Assembly (NCBI RefSeq): GCF_022968825.1
Contig: NZ_JALHKS010000004.1
Coordinates: 124,001-188,000 of the forward strand
Length of the DNA stretch: 64,000 bases
DNA from: Chryseobacterium salipaludis
Lineage (GTDB): Bacteria > Bacteroidota > Bacteroidia > Flavobacteriales > Weeksellaceae
Direction of reading: 5' to 3'
Of this stretch, positions 27,677 through 37,507 are shown in pieces; within the stretch, counting starts at the first letter, position 1, and each line of letters opens with the position of its first letter. Below the pieces are notes generated by a model. That model did no database searches, was not told where the DNA came from, and was given only the letters and a program-made list of their open reading frames with translations. Made by a program: the position numbers and the translations under genes.

Positions 27677-28756
27677 TTAAGCTTTTGTGGCAATAACGTT
27701 AATACCTTTATTCATATCTGATTCATTAAATTTCTGGGCCTTCAATGTTGTTTCTGCCGCTAAACTATTTTCATATTTATCGGCGAAAGTACCTATAGCT
27801 ATATTAGCTATAAATCCAGCAATACCTTTATAACCTGCAAATTTTTTATCTTTTAAACCTCGATGACCAATAAAATTACGGATAGCACCTTCAAAACTCC
27901 TGGTAATATTTCCGGTAGCTGAACCAGCACCATACTGTACTAAACCACCTTCTGCATTTCCTACATTTGAATTAATTATTGTTCCGCCAACTTCGGTAGT
28001 TATATGTGTAGCCGAAAGACCTGCACCAACACCAGCTGTTACAACATCACTTCCCACAGCAGAAATTATACGTGCTGCTCCTTCATTATTAGATCCAAAA
28101 TCTGTATCTCCAAATGCTTCACTTGGCGTATATAAAGCCAAAGTAAGCGCACCTGTAACGCCAACTGCAGTTACAGAAGCACCCACTGTACCACCTGTAA
28201 TTACCCCCATCACCAGCTGACTTCCCATCTGCATCATAACTTCTTTATTATTGTTGTTACTTAAGAAATCTGCTGCTCTCTGAGCAATGACAGGATCCAT
28301 AATAATGGTGATCTTACCTTTTTTGGGGCAATCTAAATAGGAACGATTTAAAATAGCCTTTCCCTGATTGAAGCGAACTTTTTCATGTACTTTTTGCCAT
28401 TCTCTATCTAAAGTAGCATCACAATCGTGCGCCATTTTATAGAGCGCCGCGCCTCCTGCTGCAACACTTATTGCACACGCAGCAACAATAACCACTGCTG
28501 CAGCTCCCCCTGTAAGAACAATAGCAGCGCCAATGGCAATTCCTAAAGCTAATGCCTGAAGACCATCCCAAAATTTTGCAGGGGCTTTACACTGAAAAGA
28601 ACCAGATAATTTGTTGTCTCTAATTGTTAAAAAAGGCTGTGTTTTGGTACTGTACATCACATTACTCAGGCTCGTAATCTTAATCATTTGTGGAGCACCG
28701 TTTGTCATCATCGTACATACAGCCGTTGTATCTTGTGGAACGTATGACTCTGCCAT
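27677..28756 (-). CDS. DUF4280-type PAAR-like T6SS cargo protein, cassette 1
   Basis: 359 residues. The N-terminal domain (MAESYVPQDTTAVCTMM) resembles the DUF4280 PAAR-like spike protein. It holds Cys14, Cys56, Cys112 and Cys143, with a hydrophobic hairpin (about 68-102, ALALGIAIGAAIVLTGGAAA) between the second and third. The C-terminal part (about 160-359) is glycine-rich and moderately hydrophobic, with no recognised catalytic motif; a pore-forming toxin is one possibility. The start overlaps the adaptor stop by one base and the immunity candidate follows. It would sit on the VgrG tip as tip-bound effector. Confidence 0.65.
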   Translation of the reverse strand: MAESYVPQDTTAVCTMMTNGAPQMIKITSLSNVMYSTKTQPFLTIRDNKLSGSFQCKAPAKFWDGLQALALGIAIGAAIVLTGGAAAVVIVAACAISVAAGGAALYKMAHDCDATLDREWQKVHEKVRFNQGKAILNRSYLDCPKKGKITIIMDPVIAQRAADFLSNNNNKEVMMQMGSQLVMGVITGGTVGASVTAVGVTGALTLALYTPSEAFGDTDFGSNNEGAARIISAVGSDVVTAGVGAGLSATHITTEVGGTIINSNVGNAEGGLVQYGAGSATGNITRSFEGAIRNFIGHRGLKDKKFAGYKGIAGFIANIAIGTFADKYENSLAAETTLKAQKFNESDMNKGINVIATKA

Positions 28757-29815
28757 TATACTTCTATTTTTGTCAATTTATAACTGATCATCAGTCTTAC
28801 ATTATTTTTTATTTCTTCAATAATTGTAACGTCTGAAGCTGTAATCCAAGTATTTTCTAAATCATAAGTAGAATTTTCTCTATAACTGAATTTAAATTCA
28901 GAAAACTTATAATTAACCAGAGGTTTAAACTTAATATCATATATTTCTTCCAATGAAGCTGTATTTACGCTGTCTTTTATCATCTCCCCAACTTTCCTTA
29001 CATTAATTGTATTTTGGGTTTCTGTAATAATATCTTGTCTGAACTCAAATGGAATTGGTTTCCCTTCGAACAGCTGAGAGTATAAAACTTTTTTTAAAAG
29101 GACTGAATACATCCTCATCGTTCACCAAATATTTATCAAAGAACAAATCAAAAAACATCTTGTTGTTTACCCATTCTTTTAATTTTCCTGCATTCAAAAA
29201 AATTTCATCATTAGTTTGCAGAAATAGTTGCAAGTTTTCTATTGTCTCAGAGTTTCTTAAAAAACCATATTTGCTTTTCAGGTTTTCTTTATGCAGTTTC
29301 CAATTCTCAACAATTTTATTGTGATTGATTAGCTTATCAATTTTTCCGGTTTCTCTATTTAAAGAAACCTGCAAATTACAGGCAAGTAAATCTATATCTG
29401 AAATCAAATCAACAGCGTCTTTCATTTCTTCCGGATAATAATTCATAATATTCTCTACCAGCTTTGTATTCACAAAACTTTCGCCATTCTTCTGAAACTT
29501 ATCTACCAGAAATTCTCGTTTCGTATCAATATGGTTGATTAAAATCCCTCCGACGTAGGTCATTACAGACTGCTCGCAACGGTATCTAGCCTTTTGATCA
29601 AACGATATTTCATTAATATCGAATTCTGTTTTATCTGGTAGATCATTAATATATAGCTTTTCGATATGCAACGGAATATGCGTCCCATATATCTGCTGCG
29701 TCATTTCCACATGCTGATTATGAAACTGCACCAACTGCTTCACCGTGCATCCCTGCTTTTCCGCAATACTTTCCAGGGTATCATCTTTCTGAATTTGGTA
29801 TGTAGTATATTTCAT
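28756..29815 (-). pseudogene. LysM-type T6SS adaptor, frameshifted, cassette 1
   Basis: Two frames make one protein. 29815 to about 29090 gives an N-terminal LysM-like domain (YQIQKDDTLESIAEKQG, then TVKQLVQFHNQHVEM) and the core motif NHNKIVENWKLHKENL. The second frame, ending at 28756, continues with the conserved C-terminal domain (VNYKFSEFKFSYREN). They are joined at a run of seven A (T on + at 29089-29095); removing one base restores the frame and matches the intact paralogue at 33100-34164. Either the gene is inactive, or the run is miscounted, or slippage in the A run makes some full-length product. ATG 29815 lies one base after the vgrG fragment stop. Confidence 0.75.
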
Positions 29816-29816
29816 T

Positions 29817-30560
29817 TTAGTTAATATCAACCTGGGTTCCGGTAACATATGTATTGCCCGTCGCATTAATTGACGTGTCAGATTTACTGTGCAGACTCAA
29901 ATTATTTTGCGTCACAAGCAATGCATTATCTTCAGAATTCATATCAAGCATTCCACTTCCTACAGAGATGATAATCGAATCTTCTTTGATGGTTATTTTA
30001 TTTTCTCCAACTTTAAGCTCAATTTGAGTTTTGCCTTCAAGAGAAATATTCCCCGCATTGTCCATCGTCAGAACACTCTGATCTTTACCTACATTAATTG
30101 TAGTTTTTGTCGTAACATTCGTTGTATGATTATTCCCGATATCTTCCGTATTATCATTGCTCACAAACGTGGTCATATCACCTGAGCCGCTTAAAGTCAC
30201 ATAATTCCCGTTCTTATCCTTAATCTCAATCCCCGCGCCGTCGTTTAAGCAGATTATATTCCCGCTCTTGCTGCTCAGGCTTTTCACATTATTGCCCTGG
30301 CCACCACCGCCGCCCACCTTGCCGTGAAACATACCGCCCATGACAAAGGGACGGTCCGGGTGGTTGTGGATAAAGTTTACCATGACCTGATCACCCACTT
30401 CGGGGATGGCCATGAAGCCGCGGTTCTTGCTGACCTTATCGCTGCCGCCGCCGTCGGGTGTCATCACACGGATAAAATCGGTAACGTCATGCATCTGCCA
30501 ATCAAAGCGTACCTGCACCCGGCCCTGGCTCGTGGGATCTGAATTCCAAGTTATTTTTGC
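29817..30560 (-). pseudogene. 5'-truncated vgrG, copy 1
   Basis: Encodes only the C-terminal third of VgrG: the OB-like part (VQVRFDWQMHDVTDFIRVM, GFMAIPEVGDQVMVNFIHNH, RPFVMGGMFHGKVGGGGGQG) and the beta-helix needle, ending TNATGNTYVTGTQ-type sequence. The first visible start is near 30518. About 500 bases (30060-30559) match the complete gene at 38796-39275 closely; the last 240 bases are unrelated to it. The N-terminal gp27-like half is missing, so it cannot make a normal trimeric spike alone. The adaptor follows after one base. Confidence 0.85.
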
Positions 30561-30720
30561 AGGTTAGAATCCTGCAGTTGAAATGGTAAATTACAGACGG
30601 GGGGGGAAGATAGTTCGGATCTGCTGCAACGGCGTTGAAAGTGCCACTGTAGAAAACTTTGCATCTACTTCATGTGCGTATTCGGTGATTATCCGTTTGG
30701 TGAAATAAGAGTTTTATAGT
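30561..30720 (-). pseudogene. Decayed remnant of upstream vgrG sequence
   Basis: Beyond 30560 the match to the full vgrG fades but can still be traced: GGTAAATT, a run like AAAGTGCCACTGTAG against AAAGCGCCCTCGTAATGG, and GTGCGTATTCGGTGATTATCCGTTTGGTGAAATA against the 39410-39440 region. Indels and stops abolish coding. A CGGGAGACTTTGCACAACA motif follows at 30758-30776. Confidence 0.5.
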
Positions 30721-30811
30721 ATGTTTTTACACATATCTGGGCGGAATCACTAACATTCGGGAGACTTTGCACAACAGCTGTTTTTTTCAGAATTTACTTT
30801 CGCGTATTGAA

Positions 30812-32104
30812 TTAATTCTGGGTGGAATTTATTGTCATTCCTCCACCAGATTGGCTCGCAAAAGAATCTGCCAGAACACTGAAAGTCCATTCACTCACAG
30901 GTGAAACCAATAATGGTAAAATTAAACCAACGGCATTCATTCCGCTGAAACCTTTTGCAGCCTCAGATTTTATGGCTTTTGTTGTTTCAGACTTATGTTG
31001 ATTTATAACGCTAATTCCTTTTCTGCTGGTTCTTTCTCTTGGATAGATTTTTCCACTATTTCTTCGTTTCATTGCCTCAACAGCTTCAGATCCCGATCTT
31101 GTTTTTTTCATCTCAGCTACAATTTCCGCAGTTCTGGCTTCTCTTTCAGCACGAGTACCTTTTAAGTTCATTATTTCTTTTATGTACTTTTCATTTTGCT
31201 TTTGACGGTAAAGATCAAAGGAATGATCTTTTATATTACCTACAGCGGTTGTCTGTGAAGTACCAATATATGGATCATCGGGTGTATCTACTACAAAACT
31301 ATTTTCCAAATCTCTTCTGGCATCCAGCAATTCATCATAAGTCTGATCTCCATTCTTGCTGCCGTATAATGATTGCATGCCTTTAGATTCTAAGCTCGAA
31401 ACTGGCTGATAAACAAGGTAAGCACCGACTACTCCCACAGCAATCTCCTTTCCACCTGCAAGAAGTCCAGCTCCTAATCCTCCGCCTGCCAAAGCAGTGC
31501 CACCTGTATAACCTACTGTGAATCCAAACAACCCACTTATTGCGGCGGTCAGACTAATTTCACCCATGTTTCTGAAAGAAATATTTTTTGCTGCAGATTT
31601 TGCCTCAGTTTCATCGATAAAAGGAGTTAAAATTCCCGGTCCCGCAGAACATGTCAAAAAAGACTTTTGGGTTAATGCTTTATTATTTTCAAATTTTACT
31701 TTCGAATGCGAATTCACCCATTCAACTAGGTTAGGATTGCACTTTGTGCTGTTTGAAGCCAGTGCTAAAGTCACTCCTGTTCCTATAGCAGCAGTTGCCA
31801 ATACACCTATTATAATTGCCCCCACACCGAAAGTTAAAACTGAAAATGCCACTGCAGCCGCAATTGCCAGACCTGCAATGAGTCCTCCAAAAAAGAACCC
31901 CCAACCTGCAGCTTGTCCCCAATTACTTTTACATTCAAAGTCCTCTTTTAAGATTTTATCAGCTTCTGTTAATAAAGGTTTTTGTTCTGCTTTATAAATA
32001 ACACTCAGTTTCCACAGATTTGGATCTGCAAGCAGAACACCCGGGGATGGATTAACCTGGTGTGAACATACGATGAATGATTCTTGTGGCAAATATTTAC
32101 TCAT
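30812..32104 (-). CDS. DUF4280-type PAAR-like T6SS cargo protein, cassette 2
   Basis: 430 residues from the ATG at 32104 (MSKYLPQESFIVCSH). The N-terminal domain has Cys13, Cys58, Cys122 and Cys152 with a hydrophobic hairpin (about 68-115, WGFFFGGLIAGLAIAAAVAF) between the second and third, as in the other three cargo proteins. A second glycine-rich hydrophobic stretch (about 183-232) is followed by a charged region with many Arg and Lys (EIMNLKGTRAEREARTAEIV) and a final hydrophobic segment. No known toxin motif is seen. It starts just inside the end of the membrane-protein gene (8-base overlap). Confidence 0.62.
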   Translation of the reverse strand: MSKYLPQESFIVCSHQVNPSPGVLLADPNLWKLSVIYKAEQKPLLTEADKILKEDFECKSNWGQAAGWGFFFGGLIAGLAIAAAVAFSVLTFGVGAIIIGVLATAAIGTGVTLALASNSTKCNPNLVEWVNSHSKVKFENNKALTQKSFLTCSAGPGILTPFIDETEAKSAAKNISFRNMGEISLTAAISGLFGFTVGYTGGTALAGGGLGAGLLAGGKEIAVGVVGAYLVYQPVSSLESKGMQSLYGSKNGDQTYDELLDARRDLENSFVVDTPDDPYIGTSQTTAVGNIKDHSFDLYRQKQNEKYIKEIMNLKGTRAEREARTAEIVAEMKKTRSGSEAVEAMKRRNSGKIYPRERTSRKGISVINQHKSETTKAIKSEAAKGFSGMNAVGLILPLLVSPVSEWTFSVLADSFASQSGGGMTINSTQN

Positions 32105-33110
32105 GATAAAAAGTTTCTTTATACAAAACACTTTTCGGAGATGAAAATGATCTGATCGCATCTTTATCTTTTATATCAAAAAAGATCTTGTAATCATTTG
32201 CAAAATCTTGAAAACCCATGTCAATCCCTTTACTGTATATAAGGTAATTTCTTTTTGTTTTGCTGTAGATAACGATCCATTTTATTACATCATTCGTACT
32301 GTTCTTGAAAAAAACAGTCTTGTTAATTTCATTCTTATTAAAATCGAGTATTTTTTTTCCCGTCCACAATGTTAAATTTGTTTTTAAAAAATTAAAATTG
32401 ATTTGCCTTTTACTGAAAAACATTCTATTGGTAAAAAAATATGCCGCTACAACAAAAATCAAAATAAAAGGAAGAGCACTTATAATCATTAGCAAAGCAC
32501 CTTTTGCCCGAAATAAGATTTGAAGATCTGCAATATATGGCGTAATAAATTTAAAGCTGTAAATAGCAGTTAAAGTGTAGATTATTATTAAAAAAATGAA
32601 ATAAATATATACTTCGCTAAGCGCCCTAAATCCACCCAAAAAAGATGTTCTTGCTGCATTTTGTATAGATTTTTTCTTTCGCATCAATAGATTTTGGAGC
32701 GCTGCTCTATTCCTATTTTTTACTTTTAAATCGATCTGTTTTTCACCACGTATTTTTATAACATTCTTTTCAATGCACAATTGATCTTTATTGATAGTAA
32801 AATCACCTATACCTTCTATAAATAGAGTTATTATTTGATCTTGTGAAATTTTCAAAACAGCATTTTTTGAAAATAATTCGCAAATTATCTGGTAGAATAA
32901 AATAAAGAGGAGAAAATAAAAACTGAGAAGCAGCAGAAAAACCATTATAAGACTCAATTGCTGTATCACATATGATTTTACTTCAATCAAATAATTCCAT
33001 CCAGGTACAAAATAAGAAAAAATAATTACCAAAAGGACCGCAACAGAAAAAGCTATTGATTTACTATTATTGGATGGAAGCGTCGTTAATAATATTTCCT
33101 CATTCTTCAT
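32097..33110 (-). CDS. Membrane protein in cassette 2, candidate immunity
   Basis: 337 residues from the ATG at 33110; the start overlaps the adaptor stop by 11 bases. Four hydrophobic segments in two pairs (about 18-37, 50-75, 165-190 and 205-230) surround charged domains. It lies between the adaptor and the cargo gene, unlike cassettes 1 and 3 where the putative immunity genes come last. It may be the immunity protein for the cassette 2 cargo, since no gene follows that cargo, or a helper for its hydrophobic segments. No family is recognised. Strongly AT-rich codon use. Confidence 0.55.
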   Translation of the reverse strand: MKNEEILLTTLPSNNSKSIAFSVAVLLVIIFSYFVPGWNYLIEVKSYVIQQLSLIMVFLLLLSFYFLLFILFYQIICELFSKNAVLKISQDQIITLFIEGIGDFTINKDQLCIEKNVIKIRGEKQIDLKVKNRNRAALQNLLMRKKKSIQNAARTSFLGGFRALSEVYIYFIFLIIIYTLTAIYSFKFITPYIADLQILFRAKGALLMIISALPFILIFVVAAYFFTNRMFFSKRQINFNFLKTNLTLWTGKKILDFNKNEINKTVFFKNSTNDVIKWIVIYSKTKRNYLIYSKGIDMGFQDFANDYKIFFDIKDKDAIRSFSSPKSVLYKETFYHE

Positions 33111-34164
33111 CCCCAATTTTTTTCAAGTTAAAGATGCATTCAGACTTAATGTTATTCTCTATATTTTCAATAATTGTAAGTTCAGCATTAATCATAACTT
33201 TTGTTTTATGATTAAATGTGAACAAATTTCTCATATCCAATTTATAATTTGAAAACTTATATTTAATTAAAGGCTGGTGATATTTTTCGTAACCTTTGCT
33301 TATCTTCTCCAATAATTCATCAGATTCAATGGTTTCCCAAACTTTTCTCAAGGTCACCAAATCTCCTTCTATCTTTAAAATATCGTATCTCATATTCATA
33401 GGCACTACAACGTCCGGAAACAACTGAGACTGATATTCATAAATTTCACTTTCCAATTGATCGTGAGGTACTTTAAGATATTTATCAAGTAATACCAGAT
33501 AAAATAAATCTCTATTAAAGTCTTTTTCATCATCATAAAGTTCTGAAAACTGTAAATCTCCTTGTTTTAGTAGATTTTCATATTCCTGCGGTTTTGTCTG
33601 TTTTATTACTTTTACAAATTCAATGTCAGATAATTCGTGCTTTTTAAACTGCTCCCACTTTTTCTGGAGTACTTCTTTGTTATCAATTTTTAAAAATCTT
33701 CCAGCTGTATTGATTTTGATCAAACAATTGTTTCTTATAAAATCAATTTTAGAGATAAAATCAAAAATTCTTGAAAGTGCAGGGGGATTAAATTCGTAAA
33801 AATAATCAAGAAGACTAACTTCAACTTGTTGCTTTGAAAGATTAAGTTTAAAATTATACTCTTTTTTTAATTTGGAATAGCTTTTTACTTCTTCTTCAAT
33901 TCTTGTGATATTAACCTGCTCAGTCCTGTATCTCGCATTACTTCTTTTATAAGATTTGTCGTACTCAAAATCTCCTCTTGCTGCTTTTACTCCGGGTAAA
34001 AACAAGCTTTTGATGTGGAAAGGAATATAATCAGCATAGATTTGCTCTGTAATTGAAGCGTTTGAATTGTGAAAATCTAGCAATTCTTTTACGCTTTCGC
34101 CTTTTTCTTTTGCAATTGATTCCAACGAGCTTTCTTCCTTTATATTGTATTTTATAAAATCCAT
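33100..34164 (-). CDS. LysM-type T6SS adaptor, cassette 2
   Basis: 354 residues, intact. The N-terminal LysM-like segment reads YNIKEESSLESIAKEKGESV then KELLDFHNSNASI; the protein continues to a helical middle with the family motif DNKEVLQKKWEQFKKHEL and a C-terminal domain (IKYKFSNYKLDMRN and INAELTIIENIENNI). Three other genes in the island share this layout or its core. It begins 4 bases after the truncated vgrG and is followed by the membrane protein and cargo. The likely role is an adaptor that loads the PAAR-like cargo on VgrG, inferred from order and conservation only. Confidence 0.65.
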   Translation of the reverse strand: MDFIKYNIKEESSLESIAKEKGESVKELLDFHNSNASITEQIYADYIPFHIKSLFLPGVKAARGDFEYDKSYKRSNARYRTEQVNITRIEEEVKSYSKLKKEYNFKLNLSKQQVEVSLLDYFYEFNPPALSRIFDFISKIDFIRNNCLIKINTAGRFLKIDNKEVLQKKWEQFKKHELSDIEFVKVIKQTKPQEYENLLKQGDLQFSELYDDEKDFNRDLFYLVLLDKYLKVPHDQLESEIYEYQSQLFPDVVVPMNMRYDILKIEGDLVTLRKVWETIESDELLEKISKGYEKYHQPLIKYKFSNYKLDMRNLFTFNHKTKVMINAELTIIENIENNIKSECIFNLKKIGDEE

Positions 34165-34168
34165 ACTT

Positions 34169-34951
34169 CTAATTTATATCAACTTCACCACCTTTAATTG
34201 TTACATTGGAATTTACAACAACGCCAGGATCACCTTCATAACTTCCAAGAGTTGCTTTTTCAGTTCCAATGATTTTAGTCGTTTCTCCGTCTGCAGTTAT
34301 ATTTGCTGACTTGATCATTATTCCTGTTCCTGTTATTTCAATATAACTTTCACTTACTTTGAATGTTACCTTTGTGGCTCCCTTAAGATCTATTATACCG
34401 TCTTTTCCCATTGTTAAAACGCTTTGCCCTTCACCAACATCAGTACAATGCAACCCTCCAGCGTGAATATTGTTGTTATTACCCACTTTTACTGTCTTGT
34501 TATTATTCGCATTTGTAATCGCATTCCCCGCGCCATCAAATTTCATATTCGCACCGCCTTTATCTGTTAAAAATACAGAACCTTCTCCATCGTGCAGTTC
34601 CAGTTTATTCCCACTCTTACTGCTCAAGCTTTTCACACTGTTGCCCTGGCCACCGCCGGCGCCCACCTTGCCGTCGAACATGCCGCCCATGACAAAGGGA
34701 CGGTCGGGGTGGTTGTGGATAAAGTTTACCATGACCTGATCACCCACTTCGGGGATGGCCATAAAACCGCGGTTCTTGTTGACCTTATCACTGCCGCCGC
34801 CGTCGGGTGTCATCACACGGATAAATTCTGATGTATCTTGTCCGCTTTGCCAATCAAACTGAACGTTAACTCTTCCCTGGTTTAATGGATCTGCATTTGC
34901 GGTAACTTTCGCAAACTGAGCTTCAGCTTTAAGAATTGAAAATCTGGATAC
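34169..34951 (-). pseudogene. 5'-truncated vgrG, copy 2
   Basis: The frame is open from just below an in-frame stop at 34952-34954 and reads AEAQFAKVTANADPLNQGRV, then the core FIRVMTPDGGGSDKV, the GFMAIPEVGDQVMV block and a divergent needle tip ending NSNVTIKGGEVDIN. No ATG suits this product; a GTG at 34816 is possible. About 220 bases (34606-34826) match the complete vgrG very closely, but sequence on both sides is different, including the part upstream (QFDWQSGQDTSEF against RFDWQMHDVTDF). It is therefore a mosaic of at least two vgrG lineages. The cassette 2 adaptor follows after 4 bases. Confidence 0.83.
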
Positions 34952-35066
34952 TCAATCACGAATAATCTGAGTTTAAAATAAGTAAAGCATTTCAAATAAA
35001 TTACTTGATTTAAAAAAAAATAATATTCTTAGTTATTTGTATTGAAAGAAAATAAATAAAATCAAT

Positions 35067-35522
35067 TTACTTATGAGACGTATTTTCCAATGAATCTAAA
35101 ATCTGGAGATTTTTTTTGCTTTTTTGATTTCCTAGCTTATCCGATTCATTAAGAAAGATTCTTGCTTTATTATAATCTTTATCATTTGTATAAGCAATAC
35201 CAAGCAAATTGGTAATCTGTGATTGTTGTTCTACACTATAATTTTTACTTTTGTAGGCTATTTCTAAATATTTTATGGCGTTGTAGGGCTCTCCAATCTC
35301 CAAATATGAATCTGCCAATGGAAAAATGATATTTGGATTTTTATTTAAATCCACAGCCACAAATTGAACTACAGCATTGCTATAATCTTTTTTTTCATAG
35401 GCATTCCAGCCTTTATCAATCCTCTCTGTATCTCCGAAAGAAAAGAGATAATTATTTTTAATAATAGCAATTATTACGAGCAAGGCAATAATTCCTAAAC
35501 ATATTAATAAGTATTTTTTCAT
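35067..35522 (-). CDS. TPR-type membrane-anchored protein, candidate immunity, cassette 3
   Basis: 151 residues from the ATG at 35522 (MKKYLLICLG). One N-terminal transmembrane or signal helix is followed by two to three tetratricopeptide-like repeats (NAYEKKDYSNAVVQFVAVDL, LADSYLEIGEPYNAIKYLEI, LLGIAYTNDKDYNKARIFLN). It ends the leftward cassette 3, four bases after the preceding membrane-protein gene. Small TPR or Sel1 proteins are frequent immunity partners of T6SS effectors, so this is a fair candidate; the evidence is positional. Confidence 0.6.
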   Translation of the reverse strand: MKKYLLICLGIIALLVIIAIIKNNYLFSFGDTERIDKGWNAYEKKDYSNAVVQFVAVDLNKNPNIIFPLADSYLEIGEPYNAIKYLEIAYKSKNYSVEQQSQITNLLGIAYTNDKDYNKARIFLNESDKLGNQKSKKNLQILDSLENTSHK

Positions 35523-35526
35523 AGTT

Positions 35527-36120
35527 CTACACAATAAAATTAAGCAACAGGCATATCGTAAAAAAGATATACGAATAATTTACAATTTTACTATTGACAT
35601 TAAGTTTTTCTACTTTAAAATTTTCATCCTTTTTAATCTTCGAAACTAAAAATATGAGCATCAGAGGACAAAATAAAATGATAAAAGCAATTGTTTTGGA
35701 ATAATTAAATTTCCATAAGTCTAAAAGAACAAAGAAAAAACTGGCAGGCTGATCTATTTCTCGTAAAGCAAAATACGGAATTTCAGTTTTTTCTTGTTCA
35801 TTCAGAGAATAGTCTTTGTTTTTTACATAAAAAGTAAGATTTACGTTTTTATTATTTTGATCAACTCCTGAAAAAGCCATATTAATACCTTGTCCTAAAA
35901 AGCCATAATCTCTTTTGATAATTGTATTATCTTTTTTATAAGCTCTGGTAATAATGGTTGCTTTGTAGCCTGTATATATAAAACTTACGTTTTCGACTTT
36001 GCGCCAATCAATCCTTTTAACATTTTGAAAATCTACAAATGATTGTATAATCGTAAATAATAAATATATTAGCCACGCTAAAGAAAACAATACAGTTAAT
36101 CTTGCATTTAATTTCTCCAT
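35527..36120 (-). CDS. Membrane protein, candidate immunity, cassette 3
   Basis: 197 residues from the ATG at 36120. There is an N-terminal helix (about 8-28), a soluble middle domain with many Lys and Tyr (GYKATIITRAYKKDNTIIKR) and two C-terminal helices (about 140-158 and 177-196). It starts 5 bases after the cargo stop. The family is unknown. With the TPR protein that follows, it makes a two-gene immunity candidate for the cassette 3 cargo, or one of the two could be a second-function gene. Confidence 0.55.
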   Translation of the reverse strand: MEKLNARLTVLFSLAWLIYLLFTIIQSFVDFQNVKRIDWRKVENVSFIYTGYKATIITRAYKKDNTIIKRDYGFLGQGINMAFSGVDQNNKNVNLTFYVKNKDYSLNEQEKTEIPYFALREIDQPASFFFVLLDLWKFNYSKTIAFIILFCPLMLIFLVSKIKKDENFKVEKLNVNSKIVNYSYIFFTICLLLNFIV

Positions 36121-36125
36121 CAAAC

Positions 36126-37496
36126 TTAGTCTTTACCCGCTAATACGGTAATTTTTTCTCTTGCTTCCCGCTCCTCATTTTTCATGGCTTCAATAACATC
36201 ATTTGCTTGTCTCTCAAGTAAAAAGTTACTTACAGCTTTTCCTGCATCCTGAACAAGTCCTAGCAAAAGACCTCCGCCACTGGCTCCGTCTTTATTGAAT
36301 TGGGGTCTTCCCCATTGATCTTTTGCAAAATTTACCATACTTGTTCTACTAGTACTGTAAGCATCATTTACTCTTAGAGGATTGTATTGTGCATTTGTGG
36401 TTGTATTTATTCTTTCATATTCTTGATATCGCCCGCCAAAATCTTGATTTAAAATTCTAGAACTTGAATTGGTGGTAGGGTTTCGTCCTTCGTAAGATCC
36501 TGTAATCCTTCCATTTTCAGTACGGACAGTTGGGCCATGCTCTTCAATATCATCTAAGCGTACAGAGGTAATTCTTTCGTCTACACTATAACTAGAAGTT
36601 CTGTTTCCTACTGCCTTTTGCCCCAAATCTCCCGCAGAACCGGCGTCATTAATGATTTCTTGATTGGGTTTGGAATCATCACTGGGTTTTCTCAGTCCTT
36701 CTTCTCTAAGTTGGGCAACATCAGTATCAAAACCATCAACGTAATCACCATAACTTCTTTCTGTACCTGGAACTGGGATATTTTCGTATGCTACCTTTTT
36801 AATACCGCTAAGAACTTCATTGGCTCCATAAATCAATCCGCCTGTCCCTAAAATACCTAACCCATGATTACCCATCGCAGCACTAAAAAAACCAAAAGAT
36901 TTTGATATTGATACTACAGATGCTCCAATACCTCCTATTGCCTGGATTGCAGGCCCCATAAGATATGAGAATGCTATGGTTCCTATTACTCCAATAGCAG
37001 TATCACCAATAATGACATCCGTCATTTCATCTGCTGCTTTTTCTGAATATAGTATAATGACATTCCCACCTAATATACACGGAATAGTAGAGTTTTCAAG
37101 TAATGGATGTATTCCGGAAGTAAGAACATTGCTATCATACGGTGTCCATTTATCTAATCCCATAGCACAAATGGAGGGAATTAAAGAAATTAATCCTCCG
37201 GCTGCAGCTCCTCCGGCTGCACCAGCTGCCATAAGGGCACCTGCTCCAACAGCCAGAGCTCCCCCAGTAGCAATGGTTCCTACTATGAATACTGCTGCCA
37301 ATGCTGCACCCACTACCGCCCCAATAAGCATCATTTTACCACAAATAAAATTGCCTCCCGGCCTGTCATCTATGGTTGCTTTTAAATATCCTCCGGCAAT
37401 AGTGATTTTGCTTTGGCTTGTAACTTTTATTTGTTGTTTTTTCATTCCTTTAGAACATACTAACCATGCTCCATCAGGCACATATAACTTGCTCAT
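36126..37496 (-). CDS. DUF4280-type PAAR-like T6SS cargo protein, cassette 3
   Basis: 456 residues. The N-terminal domain (MSKLYVPDGAWLVCSKGMKK) is a good match to the DUF4280 PAAR-like family: Cys14, Cys52 in NFICGKM, Cys110 and Cys140 in IPCILGG, with a long Ala/Gly-rich hydrophobic hairpin (about 55-108) in between. A second hydrophobic region (about 160-215) precedes a hydrophilic, Asn/Ser/Arg-rich C-terminal part (about 240-456) with no recognised toxin fold. It follows the adaptor by 11 bases and is followed by two candidate immunity genes. It is the cargo of the only complete vgrG in the window. Confidence 0.7.
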   Translation of the reverse strand: MSKLYVPDGAWLVCSKGMKKQQIKVTSQSKITIAGGYLKATIDDRPGGNFICGKMMLIGAVVGAALAAVFIVGTIATGGALAVGAGALMAAGAAGGAAAGGLISLIPSICAMGLDKWTPYDSNVLTSGIHPLLENSTIPCILGGNVIILYSEKAADEMTDVIIGDTAIGVIGTIAFSYLMGPAIQAIGGIGASVVSISKSFGFFSAAMGNHGLGILGTGGLIYGANEVLSGIKKVAYENIPVPGTERSYGDYVDGFDTDVAQLREEGLRKPSDDSKPNQEIINDAGSAGDLGQKAVGNRTSSYSVDERITSVRLDDIEEHGPTVRTENGRITGSYEGRNPTTNSSSRILNQDFGGRYQEYERINTTTNAQYNPLRVNDAYSTSRTSMVNFAKDQWGRPQFNKDGASGGGLLLGLVQDAGKAVSNFLLERQANDVIEAMKNEEREAREKITVLAGKD

Positions 37497-37507
37497 TATA
37501 ATTTTTT

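Noticed and set aside
29085-29100. Programmed -1 frameshift at the A7 run
   Set aside because: The downstream frame requires skipping one base (+1 direction), not the -1 slip that A-AAA-AAG sites cause, so an indel is more likely.
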